Shown piece by piece: positions 1 to 13,147 of a DNA stretch of 64,000 bases; the stretch's first letter is position 1, and every line of letters starts with the position of its first letter. The notes below the pieces were generated by a model, which ran no database searches, was not told the DNA's origin, and saw only the letters and a list, made by a program, of their open reading frames with translations. Source of the stretch: Xestospongia bergquistia (lineage: Eukaryota; Porifera; Demospongiae; Haplosclerida; Petrosiidae); the NCBI GenBank assembly GCA_963965975.1, contig OZ014421.1:1183001-1247000 (forward strand). Reading direction: 5' to 3'. A program made the position numbers and the translations under genes.

Positions 1-1681
1 GTTCTAAATACATGCTTCAAAAATTATTATTATATAATATGTCATATCATTATACAGGATTTCATTATAAATTCTTTTTAATTCGCTAAACATCTCTAAC
101 AGACACAAGAATATAAATATTGTAGATTAATCTGTCTATAAGTATACATTATTTCATACAATCAACAAGCAACATATAGTTACAGTGGTCATATCATAAT
201 AAGTGTTCAAGCTAAAGAATTTTTGCCATCAAAACTTTAATACAGGGACTGTAAAGTTGTATCAAGAATATTATAAGCAAAATAATAGACATTGATTTAA
301 GATCTAATATATATCAGCGATGTCTGTATTTATTAGTGAAGAAAACTTTATAACAACATTCTAAACCAAAATAAATAAAAAAATTATTTAAATATCTGTG
401 TGTCACTACTAATCATGTACTTTGTGTTGCAATATTAATGATTGTGATGATTACATTAAACAATATTATCATTATATGTTTGTTGTCATAAGCACTCAGA
501 TACACTATTTATATTTGTTAATTAAATAAAAGTTACTAGATGTATATAAACACTAAGATTAAAAATAATTTTATATTCATTACTTGCTAGCAAACTTTAC
601 ACACTAAATTGAATATTATTATCTTTTGTTGATTTAAAATTACAGCTCCTAAGCTAATTTGACATAATCTAGTTTCTTCCATGCAGCTTCTGAAATGATG
701 CTTCCTTTGACTTCAATGATAGTGCTCCAAGATGAGTTCGACTGTAAAATGACTGTAAGTAAAATATAGTATTAGATTTACATGTAATGTTTTATTGTAT
801 GTATTGTTTTTATTTAATAATTTATGTTTATACATAGGATTAGAAATGGTAAAGTCACACAGATAAGTGTGTGATGGGGTTGGGGCTCCATTTTTTATAT
901 AGTACTTGGCATATTTCTCCTGGCATATGCATTATTAAGTAGAGACTGTAAGCCCAGTGGGGTATTGTGGAGGATTGAAGATATATATATATATATGTAT
1001 TTACTAGGAAGAAAACATTTTACTGATAGATGAGTTATGGTTTGTATGATGAGAGTTTTGTTTGTTAATTTATATTTTAACATTTAATGCTGAGACTGTA
1101 GTATTCTGTTACTGTTCAAAAATACTGTATAAAAGACATAAATCATTCAATGGTCATACACTTTACATTCTTCTGACAATTGGTCAACTGAGTACATAAC
1201 ATTATAATCTTACTTCTATGATATAGTTGAAATAATAGATACGTATACTGGCTTAAAATCTAATCTTCAGCCACTCCTCTTTTAACTAGTAGTGAAAATG
1301 ATCAAATAGTTTGTACACTCACTACTAATCATTGATCATATTATTGACTATGATCACCTTAAAATATTATGTTATGTGCTTGTTGCCATAAGCAATGACA
1401 TGGTGAGTCAGGTTTTAAGTGACTTGTCCTCTTTTTGTAGATATCAAAATGTCTGTCACTAGATGCACATAAATATTAACCATTTATTATAATTGAAAAG
1501 CTGACTTCAAAACTAATACTTGTTAGCTAATAACAACATGTAAACGTATAATGTCACACTTGAATAAGTCAAATTGTTAAAGAGTACAATTTATTATTAT
1601 TCTTACTACATTGTAATACATATAGGACGTGAAAGCTATACATGTAATCAGCAAATGTTGTCAGAATCAGCAGCACTAGTA
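1..1681. repeat. 3'-flank block of gene A, copy 1 of a segmental duplication
   Basis: There is no intact gene here. The block matches 28313-29754 almost base for base, and its first ~600 bases also match 13148-13760. It holds the array's common intergenic unit, recognisable by the words cacccactactaatcat, gataagcagt and caataacacag, all in the same orientation as elsewhere. A short (AT)n run lies at about 970-986. On the minus strand an AATAAA at 1590-1595, about 87 nt past gene A's stop, could be its poly(A) signal. A small exon-like relic is listed separately. Confidence 0.75.
649..741 (-). pseudogene. Exon-like relic, unknown gene
   Basis: On the minus strand a plausible splice acceptor (TTTTACAG) is followed by an open stretch that reads SNSSWSTIIEVKGSIISEA and then AAWKKLDYVKLA before a TAG. 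The residue mix looks coding and differs from the AT-rich surroundings. The duplicate at 28898-29020 keeps the frame open further (adding LELYFYINKI). I do not recognise the protein. It has no link to the beta-helix genes except that it travels with gene A's and gene C's 3' flank. It may be a captured terminal exon or an accidental open stretch. Confidence 0.3.
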
Positions 1682-4600
1682 CTAGTCATTTTGATCAAAC
1701 AGCATTGATTCTCGTCTCATTTCCACTGACGCCATTGACAAAGCACTAGATGTCTTTTCATCACCAGGGGATACTGGATGCACTGAAGGAAGTTCCATAT
1801 CATTAGAAGTAGCAGGTGGTGGAGGTTTCTTAAAACTCTTCCTGACTTTTGTAATTGGTTGTTGCAAACGAGACTTTAACAATCGATCCCAGACACCGTA
1901 GAATATCAGACGATCCCAGACGTGATAAAATATAATACCACAGAATACAACAAATGATATTGATACTAAAACAATACTTGACACTTGTCCTTTTGAATTG
2001 TCATTGTCATTTGAGCTTTCTGCATTCATATAAGCCATAAAGATGAGATTAAGAATGAAAAATTCTTCAAGACAAACCAAAGAAAAATGTCGATATATTC
2101 CTTTCAAAATCAGATACGTAAAGACAATGATAATTAATAAAGATGTTAATAAATCTAAACTTACAGTAGTCTCAGTATTTAGAGACACAGTCAATGCTAA
2201 GACAACACGAACTAAGAGTAAAAATCCAGTCCAAAAGCGAAACTTGTCCTTATATGGACCTCCATATGCATCAAAGAAAGGCTTCATATATGTTGAAAAC
2301 TTTTGGCAGTAGCACATGTACTTTGATAAAGGTCCTTCAAATAATGGTATAGTAAGAAGGTATAAGGTGTATGGAATAATAAGTAAAATGAGTACAGCCA
2401 GTGAGAACAGGAACAATGAAAGATGGCAACCTTTTAGGTAGTGGACATTAGCATCAAAATACCACCTCAGTAATGTTTCATTTTTCTTTTCATCAGTACA
2501 AGGAATTTCAATAAAATAAAGGGCCTGGACAACAGTGCGTATTAGTTTAGTATAAGAGAGGAGGATCATAGTTGCTATAACTGGAATTATTTGTCTTCCA
2601 ACAAGTCGAACCATTCTGCTTGAATATTGTAACAATATTATGATAAGTATTAAAATAAACCAAATGTAGGCTGGAAAAACAAACTGAAGCCATGCTTTAC
2701 TACAAGAATCCATACCATCATAGAAACATGTGTTAATACCTAGATCAAGATTGACCCAGGAAATGAACTGACTAAGAAATGGTATGGAACCATCAGGAAA
2801 GAAGATGTGTTCATATATTTTGACAACATTAGCATAAAATATAAGTCCATTGATTGTACCCACAGACACAGTTAAGTTTAAAACTATGACAAAGGCTACC
2901 AGTGCTATACCAGCTAAAGCAAATGGAATAATAAGAGCTAAATGCTTGTTTTCACAATATTCACATTGATTGTAGCCTAAAGTGAGACTAAACCCTTTAG
3001 AACATTCTCCACAGAGTATGCCAGATCGATTTTGAAGACATTGCTTGTAATAATAGTCAAGTGTAAAACTAATGTTACTCTTAGTACAATAATGGAAGGG
3101 ACAATGCTTACGATAAACAATAAGACAGTTTGAATCATTTTCATAACCAATCCACATATCACCTTCTCTAGTTATAATTAGAGTTTTATTATCACATTTT
3201 ATTGGAAGTATATTTAGTTCCCATCCACAAACACAAGCTCCATTTAAAAAACGATACCCCTTTTGACAGGACTCAATGGTAACTTCTATAATTTTAGTGT
3301 AAGAATCATGTAAAAATTTACTGATTGAACTATCAAGTTTAGCATAGACTTCTGTTGTCTTCAATAAAGGATTTGTTCGTAATGTAAAGGTTACATTAGT
3401 GCAAGTTGTATTTAGTCTGTTGTTGTAAGTTTGCACAGTGGTTGAGCTGTTTGATGATGTCATTTTTATCACACCTATTGTTAAGCCTTTTCTTAGACCA
3501 ACTGTAGCTAATGATATGTTGACATCAATTCCAGGTGTTGCAAATATACTGACATTTGTAATAGAGCAATTTGGCTTATTTGATTCACAAAAACACACTT
3601 GAATAGGATCTGATGACACTACTGATAGACCTGTCTGTTGAGGATAGTGAAATAGGTGATCAAAGTAAAGTGTGCTTTTACAATCATCAATTTTACCACC
3701 ATATAGGACATCACCAGATATGTCAGCTGTATTGTTGACAAAATATAAGACTGATTTAGTATCATTAGGATAATGATTAGGAATAACTTTAAAGGAACAC
3801 TCTGTGGTATTGTCCACACCGAGAATTTGTGATACAAAGATTCCTCCACCTGACACACTTGCATGATTATTGACAAATGATATGTTTACGTACTGATTTA
3901 TTATTAGTTGTGAGGATTTATATAAAGCAATACCTCCACCATAAATGCCTGAATTGTTTACAAACATGTTATGTCCATGAAATGTTATTAGACTATTTTC
4001 AGCAATTAAACCAGTTGTGTTATGATTACTAACATCAATCTTATCAAAAGTAATATCATTAATGTTGATTAATAACACAGCAGATTGATAGCTTTTTTGA
4101 TTTATGTCAAGGTTATTGATTAATCTATTGAAACGAATTAAAAAATTTGTGAAAATAAAGCTAATTGTTGAATTTGCTTGATCAGAACGGAGAACCAAAC
4201 CTGATGCAAAAGATGCAGTATTGTTGAATAAAGTGCAGTTACTGAACTCATTCCTACCACTTTCGGTATACAAATAAGTGTAAACTCCTCCTCCATAATT
4301 CTGAGCACTATTACGATATATAGTGCAATTAGTAAACATAATGTTACCATTGTTTGTGAACAAATCAATGTACACTCCTCCTCCATCATAATGAGCAATA
4401 TTGTTGTATATATTGCAATTTAAAAACTCAATACTAACACCTTCTGTGAATGAATGAATATACACTCCTCCACCATAATACTTAGCAGTATTATTGTATA
4501 TAATGCAGTTAGTAAACTCAATACTGCAATCCCATTTGAATAAATGTCCACTCCTCCTCCTCCATAGCGTGCAGTATTGTTGAATAAAATGCAGTTGTTA

Positions 4601-5457
4601 AACTCAATACTACCACCTCCATTCAAGACTATCTCCACTCCTCCTCCAGAACAAACAATATTGTTAGAAAACGTACTATTTTCAATGATTACATCAGCAT
4701 CATTATCACACCACATATACATGCCATATCCTGTACCAATTGAAAAATTTGATTTCGAAATTATAACCTTAGAGGTTCTTTTAATCTGGTCGTCATAGAC
4801 AATTAATACATTGCCTGCAAAAGTTTTCGTAGCTCCATTATTAGCAAATGAAGAATTGTCAATTAAAACGTCATAAACATTGACTAGAACGAGTCCGTCA
4901 CCTGAACTATTCTGGACTGATACACATTTTAATGTGACATTATTAATGTCAACAAAGAACAAGCTAACTCTATGACGTGGATACCAGTAAAACCCACAGG
5001 GACTGTAAGGGATTTTATGGTCAATATTAAAAATATCAAACCCACAGTTTGCTACTGTTAATGATATAATTGCAATATTTTTGCCACTAATAAATTGTAT
5101 ACCAGTTCCATTGTTATCACTACACCTAATTACTGAGGTAGATTCCATAATAGTCTCATCAAAGCCTTTTTTTATACGACCTAATCCCTGTAGAGTTATA
5201 TTACTTACATTGCTGATATATAGCATACCTTGTAGAGTATGAGTTCCCTCTAGGAAGTAGAAGTTGACATCATTAATATTAGTGAAATAAGATGCATTAT
5301 CAGCAGTATAGTAGGAGAGATTGTGACAAGTTAGGTTATCAGAAGGGCAAGATTTTCCAATAGGAGCTGCAGAGACATAATACTCAGAAGCAGTAACATA
5401 TCCACTGTAGATATACAGTATAACTGATGTTATATAATAGATATGACCACAGCTCAT
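1682..5457 (-). pseudogene. Beta-helix multi-pass membrane protein, copy A, one-base frameshift
   Basis: This is a near-identical sister of gene C. The ATG at 5457-5455 opens the family leader (M-S-C-G-H-I-Y-Y, where other copies have M-S-W-C-H). The frame is open through the signal peptide and first coils, then a single T is missing just after 4527 where gene C reads actgctaatccc and A reads actgcaatccc. The upstream frame then runs out of register and stops at 4420. The rest (about 920 residues) is fully open to the TAA at 1682, with five GGG coils, the Cys-rich stalk, about nine membrane segments and the tail ending RESMLFDQND. With the base present it would encode about 1258 aa. Everything else looks freshly functional, so this is either a very young pseudogene, a polymorphic null allele or an assembly error. 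TTG codons further upstream are in frame but unlikely starts. Confidence 0.9.
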
Positions 5458-5593
5458 GACGGTAGCGTGTTCAACAGTAGATGAGTGAAATACTATGGAC
5501 GTCAAATTTAACTTTTAGGAGACCTAGATTTTGTTGTTTTTATTAGTCTTTATGAGAATCGAACTGATGTTACGTAAAAGTCGATTAATGTCT

Positions 5594-5624
5594 GAAATAG
5601 ATCGTTATAGACTACTTTATATAA
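5594..5624 (-). promoter_or_regulatory. Conserved core promoter block of gene A
   Basis: The plus strand reads gaaatagatcgttatagac followed by tactttatataa. The same word order is found at the matching position of B, C, D, F and G. On the coding strand it gives a TATA-like TTATATAAAG about 160 bp before the ATG, followed by TAACGATCTATTTC. A CRE-like TGACATCATC lies further upstream at 5671-5680. Confidence 0.6.
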
Positions 5625-5795
5625 ACATATCAGACGTCAATGTTTATTTAAACTTTATTGTCTATTTCTATGACATCATCTAAAATAATTTATTTTCTTA
5701 TCAAAAGATACTTAATAATCCTCTCAGACAGAAGATTAATATATTTATAGTGATAGAATATTACTTCTTGCCACTGTTTGTTTAATAAGTAGTAT

Positions 5796-6950
5796 GTCAA
5801 CTAACAAAACAATGCATGTATGAGTAACCACATGATTATATCAAGTAATGGAGCAACAGATATTTTCAAGTCTAAATCATTTCAATAAATTTACTACAAA
5901 TGTCTAAATATAAGACGTCTGCACTAAAAATCAACACATTCATTTTTAAATATAATATTATATAGTACTAAAGTCATATTAAGGTAATTATGAATCTAAA
6001 TTTTTGTGATTCAAATCTTTAATGCTCAGACTGTAGTCTGACCACAAATTTCACTGTGTCAAGAAAATATACTGTAAAAATAATAAAAAATGACTTAAGA
6101 TCTAATATATACCAGTCACTTCTTTATTTACTAGTAGAGAAAACTATAGAACTACATTTCTATATAAGGAATTTATTAATCATGTAGTGTATACACTTAC
6201 TATTGATCAGACATGATGTTGTACCATATTATTGGCTTGAATCATATTAAAAGATTTTGTGTTGTCTTTCTGTTATGACAAGCAGTCATGTGGTGAGTAG
6301 AATAAGAGGTGATCTGTAGTTTATTTGTATTTGCAAAGTGATTAATTACTACATGTACATAAACATTAACAGTTTATTTTAACAGAAATGACAACTTTAT
6401 AATTTAATATTCTCATGATCACTAACAAAAACACAGCAAATGGAGCATTGTATAAACTGATTCTTAAGACAATACAATTGTCTTATTACACTACTATTAT
6501 ATATAAGATATAATGATTATATGAACGACATGTAGTGAACCAATGATGTGGAGTTAACACTAGACTGTTTGTCATATCAGCTGAATAATGTATCAAATAA
6601 CACACATTAATATACCAGGATCACTCCTATAAATCTCTGTAAAGAAACTCCACAAATATTTATCTAAAAACAAATCTAAAAATGTTAATATAGTATATCA
6701 CAATTATACTAATTTTTTTAAATGTTTTGTGAATGCTTTGGTTACGTCAATCCATACAAAATATGCTGAAGTGTATATAAAAAGTCTATTGTAATAGTCC
6801 TGGTCCAGTATTTTTCATAACATTACTAATTCATGCAATAATGAGCTACATGAACATTAAATTCCAAAAGACATTAATAATCAAAACATTAATATTGTTT
6901 ACTTATTACATAAAATAAGTCAACACAACTGATTGATTTGTCATTTACAA
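5796..6950. other. Intergenic, no gene; upstream tail of gene A and one gene-less 3'-flank unit
   Basis: Homology with gene C's upstream region ends near 5795. From about 5990 to 6570 there is a degenerate copy of the array's 3'-flank unit (atgctcagactgtag, tatattattggct, caataacaca-type words in the usual order) with no gene beside it. The rest up to 6950 is AT-rich sequence with words shared with 24420-24800 (cactcctataaatctctgtaaagaaact and the following lines). I see no coding signal. Confidence 0.6.
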
Positions 6951-7301
6951 ACAATGTTCCATTTACTGTGTTGCTGTTAGCTAGTAAGTATATTAATTAT
7001 AAAGTTATTATTTCTATTATAATAAACAATTAATGTTTACATACATATTGTTGATATTGATACTATATATAGTGTTGTTTATCAGTCACAATATAAAATT
7101 ATTAATAATTAATTATTTATTTATAAACATATATTGATTGAGTCAACCAATAATTTTTTATTGTGACTGATAAACAACACTATATATAGTATCAATATCA
7201 ACAATATGTATGTAAACGTTAATTGTTTATTATAATAGAAATAATAACTTTATAATTAATATACTTACTAGCTAACAATAACACAGTAAATGGAACATTG
7301 T
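6951..7301. repeat. Near-perfect 142-bp inverted repeat with 67-bp loop
   Basis: The left arm is 6951-7092 and the right arm 7160-7301. Read as reverse complements they are the same length with no gaps and about three mismatches. The right arm is part of the common 3'-flank unit in its normal orientation; the left arm is the inverted copy. An RNA read through it would fold into a ~140-bp hairpin. There is no open reading frame. See the finding on this region. Confidence 0.9.
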
Positions 7302-8740
7302 ATAAACAATTGTTGAGACAATATAATTATCTTATTATTCTTACTACACTACTATTATATATAAGATATGACTAATATTATAAATGATATGTAAATGTTG
7401 TCTGAATTAATACTAGACTGTTTTGTCATATCAATCTGAATAACGTACCTTAACAATACATACTAATATACAAGGATCACTCCCATATATATCTTTAAAG
7501 AAACTTTACATATATTTATCTAAAAACATATAAACATAAAGATGTTAATTGTATTTATGATATATCATATTTAATTTACTTAAATGATTAATGAGTTGCA
7601 ACAATCTATATACAATATTAACTGAAGTATATGAATATACTCACAATACATTGAAGTGTATGTAAAAACTCCATAGTAACAGCCATAACAATGTTCATTA
7701 GTTCAATAATAAACTATATGAACACTCAATTCCAAAATTCATTAATAATCAAAACATTATATTGTTTATTTTTGTATCTAATAAGTTTGCTAAATACAAC
7801 CAGTATAAACATATATTGATTAAATCAACTAATTAAGTTTTACAGTGTAATTGATAAACAAGACAATATACATTATTATATTATATTAATGGGAATTTTG
7901 CAAACACAAACATTAACTGTTTGTTATAATACAAACAATAACATTATAATTGATATATTCACTAGATAACAATAACACAATAAATAAAACATTGTATAAA
8001 AATTGTTGAGACAATTATCTTATTATTCTTACTACATTACTATTATATATAAGATATAACAATTATATGAATGATATGTAATCAGTAAATGTTGTCAAAA
8101 ATAACACTGACGGTCAATTCCAAAATACATTAGTAATGAAAACATTATGTTGTTTACTTTTTGGATCTAATAAGTTTACTGAATCCAAAAAGTATAACCA
8201 ACATGTAATGATTAATTTAACCAATTAATCTTTATAGTATGACCATTAAACAAATACTATTATAGTATTATATCATATTAATGTGAATTTGAAAAACACA
8301 AACATTAACTGTTTATTAAAATAGAAAAGATAACTTTAAAATTAATACACTCACTAGTTACAATAACAAAGTAAATGGAACATTGTATAAAATAATTGTT
8401 GAGACAATACAATTATCTTACCACACTACATATATCTACATTTATATCTACATATATCACATGTCTACTGTGATAAGCAGCTATATAGAGCATGAAGTGA
8501 CCTGTACATTATTTATGATTGTCAAGTGATCTGTCATTAGATACACATAAACATTAACTGTTTATTATATTAGAAATGATAACTTTACAATGAATATGCT
8601 GACTATCTAACAATAACACAATAAATAGAACACTGTATAAAATAATTGTTAAGACAATACAATTATCTTATTATTCTTACTACACTACTATTATATATAA
8701 GATATAACAATTATATGAATGACATGTAATCACTAAGTGT
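7302..8740. repeat. Degenerate tandem copies of the 3'-flank unit
   Basis: The words 'gataacttta...taacaataacacag...attgta' and 'tactattatatataagatat' recur in order around 7223-7400, 7920-8090, 8311-8410 and 8555-8730, spaced about 250-700 bases and all in the same orientation. Each ends in a version of atgtaatcagcaaatgttgtcag, which elsewhere sits just before a gene stop codon. No gene is attached to these copies. Confidence 0.7.
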
Positions 8741-9683
8741 TAATCTAAAGCTGCTGTTGTGATACCTGTAGCTTAAGAAGATGTGTTGATGATAACATCA
8801 AAAGTTATTGAAGTTTGTTAAAAAGATGAGCTGAAGATGACTACAAGGTTATTAAGGTTATTTAAGGTGATTATGTCATTAAGTGCTATTGAGATACCTC
8901 AAAAACCTAATAAATGTAACATCATGACAGCTAGTACTGTGTAGTTACCTAAAGATGCTGACATCAAGTGTTATTAGCTCAAAAAGTGGAGATGTCTATT
9001 TTATCTAGAACTATTAAGGTACCTCAATAATACAAGATAATTTTAACATCTAGCGAATCAGGTAAACATCATAGAATGTATGTAGTGCAGAAAACATAAG
9101 CCAATTAATAATACACATTAAGGAGCACTCCCATATATATATATATATATATATATCAGTAAAAGGAAACTTTACATCTGGATGTTATCTAAAAACTGTA
9201 AATAATAAGGCTGTTATATCTGATACCTGTACATTTTGGTTGATACAATATATAAATACATTGAAACATTTGTTTAAATGAATTATCTAACCAATTAATT
9301 CTGTTTGACTCTGGCCATGACTATATCATCATATCTATATGAAAATGTAATATAAAACAGTCTTTACTACATGAAAATATCACCACTGGAACTTAGTAGA
9401 TACATATCTTTTTTTGTTACTATTATAAACCTTGTGTAATAAGAGTATGTTATTATTACCACCTTTAGTATATCAACAATACTGTATTACTATCATTATA
9501 ATAAAAATTGTTATGTATTATTATCAATATAATTACTGCCTTACTTGTAATGAACTCCATAGCAACAGCTCAGGCCTAAAGCAATAGTAAATTAGTAATG
9601 AAAACTTTATGTTGCTTATTTTCTGCTGAAATAAGTTTGTTAAATGCAACATATATAAACATATATTGATTAAATCAATAAAT

Positions 9684-9745
<62 letters not shown>

Positions 9746-10729
9746 TTACACCCATTACTAATGATACATCGTTTACATATTAATATTAGGTTATAGTAGT
9801 TACATTAAAGTAATGTTCTCATTATATGTTGTCTATAGTGATAAACAGTATTTCAGCCACTTATACAATAGAGTATAGTTAAAATATATTATATATAGTG
9901 TGTACTTTAATAGTAACCTAATTAGGAAATCAATATCTTGTGTGTTATTTTTCTAGTCAATAAACCACAATAGTTACAATACAGTCCATTAGTTAGTAAA
10001 CTAACTAACAAGTTAAAGTTTATTATGGAGTATGTACTTCAGTGTTAAAAAAATCAGGAAATGAAATCCAATTTAATTACAAAGTTGAAGTAGATAATGT
10101 TTTTTTTATAGTTCAAAATAAACTAATTAGATGTATGAGGAAGTAGGTGCAATAATTATCATAAAATCAATTAATGAAGAAACAGCTATTCTTTAATCAA
10201 CATAGTGTGTAGTTCAAATAGTAATTTGGTAATGATACTGTATAGTCATGTAGTCAGAGAACTAAGTTAACAACACAAGGTGGAGAAAGCTCAAATGAGC
10301 TGCCCAGGTCATTGCAAATAAAGTGCTAAAATTGCAGCAATTCATGATCATTGAATAAAGAATAAAATAGATGTTTATTGTATACACAAATTATTGCCCA
10401 GGTCATGGCCTGAAGGCTTGGATGGAATCTCCAGGCCTGTTCAACATAAAGTGTTGAAAGCTAATTAGTTCAATAATGAACTAATTAGGAATAGTCCAAT
10501 AGTTATTAGAAAACGAATTAAAAAGAAGGATGGAAAACTACAAAGGTAGGTGAGTTTTCCATTAGTCAGATACCAATAAACTATCTTTGTAGTGTGAAGG
10601 ACAATTGTTATTTTAAAAGCAATTATAAAGGAGCAAAGTTATTTTTTGTACTGCATATTTTTAGTTCACTAGTAATGCAATCAAGTATTGTATAGTCCAA
10701 TAATCAGAAACTATTTAACAAATTAAGGT
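8741..10729. repeat. Segmental duplicate of about 42000-44260; no gene
   Basis: Blocks here match 42000-44260 in the same order. Examples are gctgttgtgatacctgtag, accaattaataatacacatt, and a stretch from 9741 (agtctttacacccattac) to 10250 that follows 43640-44250 closely, including ataatgttttttttatag. The stretch 10540-10720 also resembles 48070-48240. It includes the (AT)27 tract at 9687-9740. I see no coding frame of note on either strand. Confidence 0.65.
9687..9740. repeat. (AT)27 microsatellite
   Basis: An uninterrupted run of AT dinucleotides, 54 bases. A shorter AT run sits at the matching place in the duplicate (43613-43631), so the tract length has changed since duplication. Confidence 0.95.
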
Positions 10730-11254
10730 CAGGGTTTCATTTAGAAAAATGGACAAGGGGAGGGGGGGCAAATAATACATCAAGAAAATTTAGGGGGATG
10801 AAGGGACTGTGCGTGACAGCACGTCCTCTAGGGTGGTGGTCTGGAAGCATGTCCCCAGAAAATTTCTGAATTTTAGACCCTCTGAGATTGCTTCTGGCAC
10901 ATTTTCAGACCATTTGTGGTTTTCAAATGACATGATGAGATGACCTTATTTCTGGTGCTGATAAGACACTTAGTACCTATAGACCAAGTTATACTGGTGC
11001 TGATAAGGCTTTTAGGGTAACACCCATAGACTATTGGTGTTTAGGTTAAAACTGTACATACTCCTTGTGTTTAGCCTATGGTTATCTTATGCTGTATATT
11101 CCTTGTATTGAGTTTCAGTTCTGTATTCATTACATCCAATTACCCCTTGAATAAAAATGGCTAACCTAATTTCCAAGGGGAAGTAAGACTCTAGCAAGGG
11201 GGGGGGGGCAAATGCCCCCCCCCCCTCCTGCCCCCCACCCTAAATGAAACCCTG
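10730..11254. mobile_element. 525-bp non-autonomous DNA transposon (MITE) with CAGGG ends
   Basis: The left end reads CAGGGTTTCATTTAG and the right end is its exact reverse complement, CTAAATGAAACCCTG. Both are followed inward by G-rich (left) or C-rich (right) sequence. The flanks carry a 5-bp direct repeat AAGGT (10725-10729 and 11255-11259), and the related locus near 48230-48250 lacks the insert, which confirms an insertion. The interior has no long open frame. A run of 11 G at 11198-11208 and one of 11 C at 11215-11225 form a strong hairpin. CAGGG ends with a 5-bp duplication fit a hAT-like element best, but the superfamily is not certain. Confidence 0.85.
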
Positions 11255-13147
11255 AAGGTTATATTCCTGTACATCATTATGTATTGTGAATGTTGTCTAA
11301 TGATATAATTAACTATGAAGAAAGAAAGATAAGAACATAACAGCGTCTTTTTTTCTTTTAGTGATGTATTTCTACTGGCTCAGTCATATGTATTATTAAG
11401 AGGAGATAATGGGCCCAGCAGAGTATTGAAAATGACTGAAGATATATGTGCATTTACTAGGAAAGAAACGTTTTACTAATTGATAAGTTCATAATTTGTA
11501 TGATATGAGTTTTGTTGGTTAATTTTCATTCCAACCTTCTTAATGCATAAACTGTAATATTATATAACTGAATACTACTAAAAAACCTTCTTGTATGCTT
11601 TACAGCAATGGTCAAGTGAGTATATAACATTGTATTCCTACATTTATAATTTAGTTGAAATAATAGATGTTATGTATTTAAAATCAAATTTTTAGCCACT
11701 CCTCTTTTAATCAGTAGAGAAATCTTTGTAACTGATGACATAGTCTGTACACCCACTACTAATCATTCACCATATAATTGATTGTGATCACCTTATAATA
11801 TTTTCTGCCATGTGCCTGTTGTGATACACAGTCACATGATGAGTATAATAGGAAATGGTTTGTCCTCTATTTGTAAAAATCAAGTTGTCTGTAACTAGAT
11901 ATATGTAAAAAATAGCCACTTTAATTTTTGAAATCAGCAATTATTTAACAGTACACTGCCTCAACTCATTTAGAATAAAAACTTACTTGTAATCAACTCC
12001 ATGGTAATGGCTCTGGCCCAGCACTTTTAAAATAATAGTAAGTTAAGACAATGAGCTACTTAAACAGTATAGTCAATAGTGGGTTAATAATCAAAACATT
12101 ATAACATTTTACTTTCTTGCATGAAATAAGTTTGATATTTTGATATAATATGTTTGCCAAACTTTATAACCCAATTTTCCATCTTTTAACCCATTGACGG
12201 GCGGAACAAATTAAGTGTTATCACTCCATGTGCTATATATAAAAGGCCATGTGCTATATATAGCATTGACTGTGCACAGAAAGTTCTGTAAAAAGTAAAA
12301 GAAATTCATTGATTGACTTGTGCCTTGATCCTTTTAATCAAAATTTGAGGATTGATCTAACACATTAAATCACTTGAATTCTTTCCTGAAGTTAGCTACA
12401 TAGGTCCTTGTTAAGTGACATTAATATTATTGCTCTTTCATGTTGCGTTAATTTTTGAAGGCTATAATAATCTCTCTTGTTTTCTTAGTACAACCTAATA
12501 ATAATAATAACCTAATAATTAAGTTAATATAACTAAATGAATCCTTTTTATTTTTATAGACTTTTATAAAATAAATGAGCCAATTAATTATTACCTGATT
12601 AACAAGGAGCTATATCACTTTTCTCTAAACATATTTCTGGTTCTCTTTTTTTACTCTTTGATTTGTTTTCTTCAGTTTTGTTATCTCTTAGTTACCGTAA
12701 TAACTACATGGGATTTAGACATATAGTACAGGAGCTGAGGGGTTAAATATAGCTTATATGTATCTGTCACTATGGTGGGAGAGGCAGGAAGTAACTTTGT
12801 TATGAAATGTCTAACAAATTCATTAAATAATTTTGTGAATTTCGTTTTTTTTTGACTTTATCATTTTTTTGACACTAGTTGACTCATCTTCAAACCAATT
12901 TCCTGAACAATAGAAATTAATTCTTCCAATTAATTTATCACTCTCAATGACAATTATCTGAAATTATCTCTATTATTTCCTAAAACTTTCTATTTTAACT
13001 TAACATTCTAAAATGTCCTTGTTGTATCTCACTCCATTCAATTTATATGCTTAACTTTCTTCAAATCATTAATTAGTCATTCTTTATAGGCAGGTTTCAT
13101 CAGTACTTGATTAAAAGGTCTGTATATAAATATCATATCTAACAATT
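11255..13147. other. Intergenic, no gene; mosaic of array repeats
   Basis: The stretch 11340-11950 resembles 885-1560 (tcatatgtattattaag, gcccag, tttactaggaa, then the common unit). From about 12600 to 13147 it matches 27800-28312, and 12600-12990 also resembles 36390-36720 (ttaccgtaataac, gaggggttaaatatagctt, caatttcctgaacaatagaa). A short direct repeat, ccatgtgctatatata, occurs twice at 12226-12260. No coding frame is supported. Confidence 0.6.

Noticed and set aside
12186-12746. A piggyBac-like element (TTAA-CCC at 12186 and GGGG-TTAA at 12739-12746)
   Set aside because: The two ends share only CCC/GGG. The right end also occurs at 27917 and 36480 without the left end, so it belongs to an older block rather than a discrete insertion.
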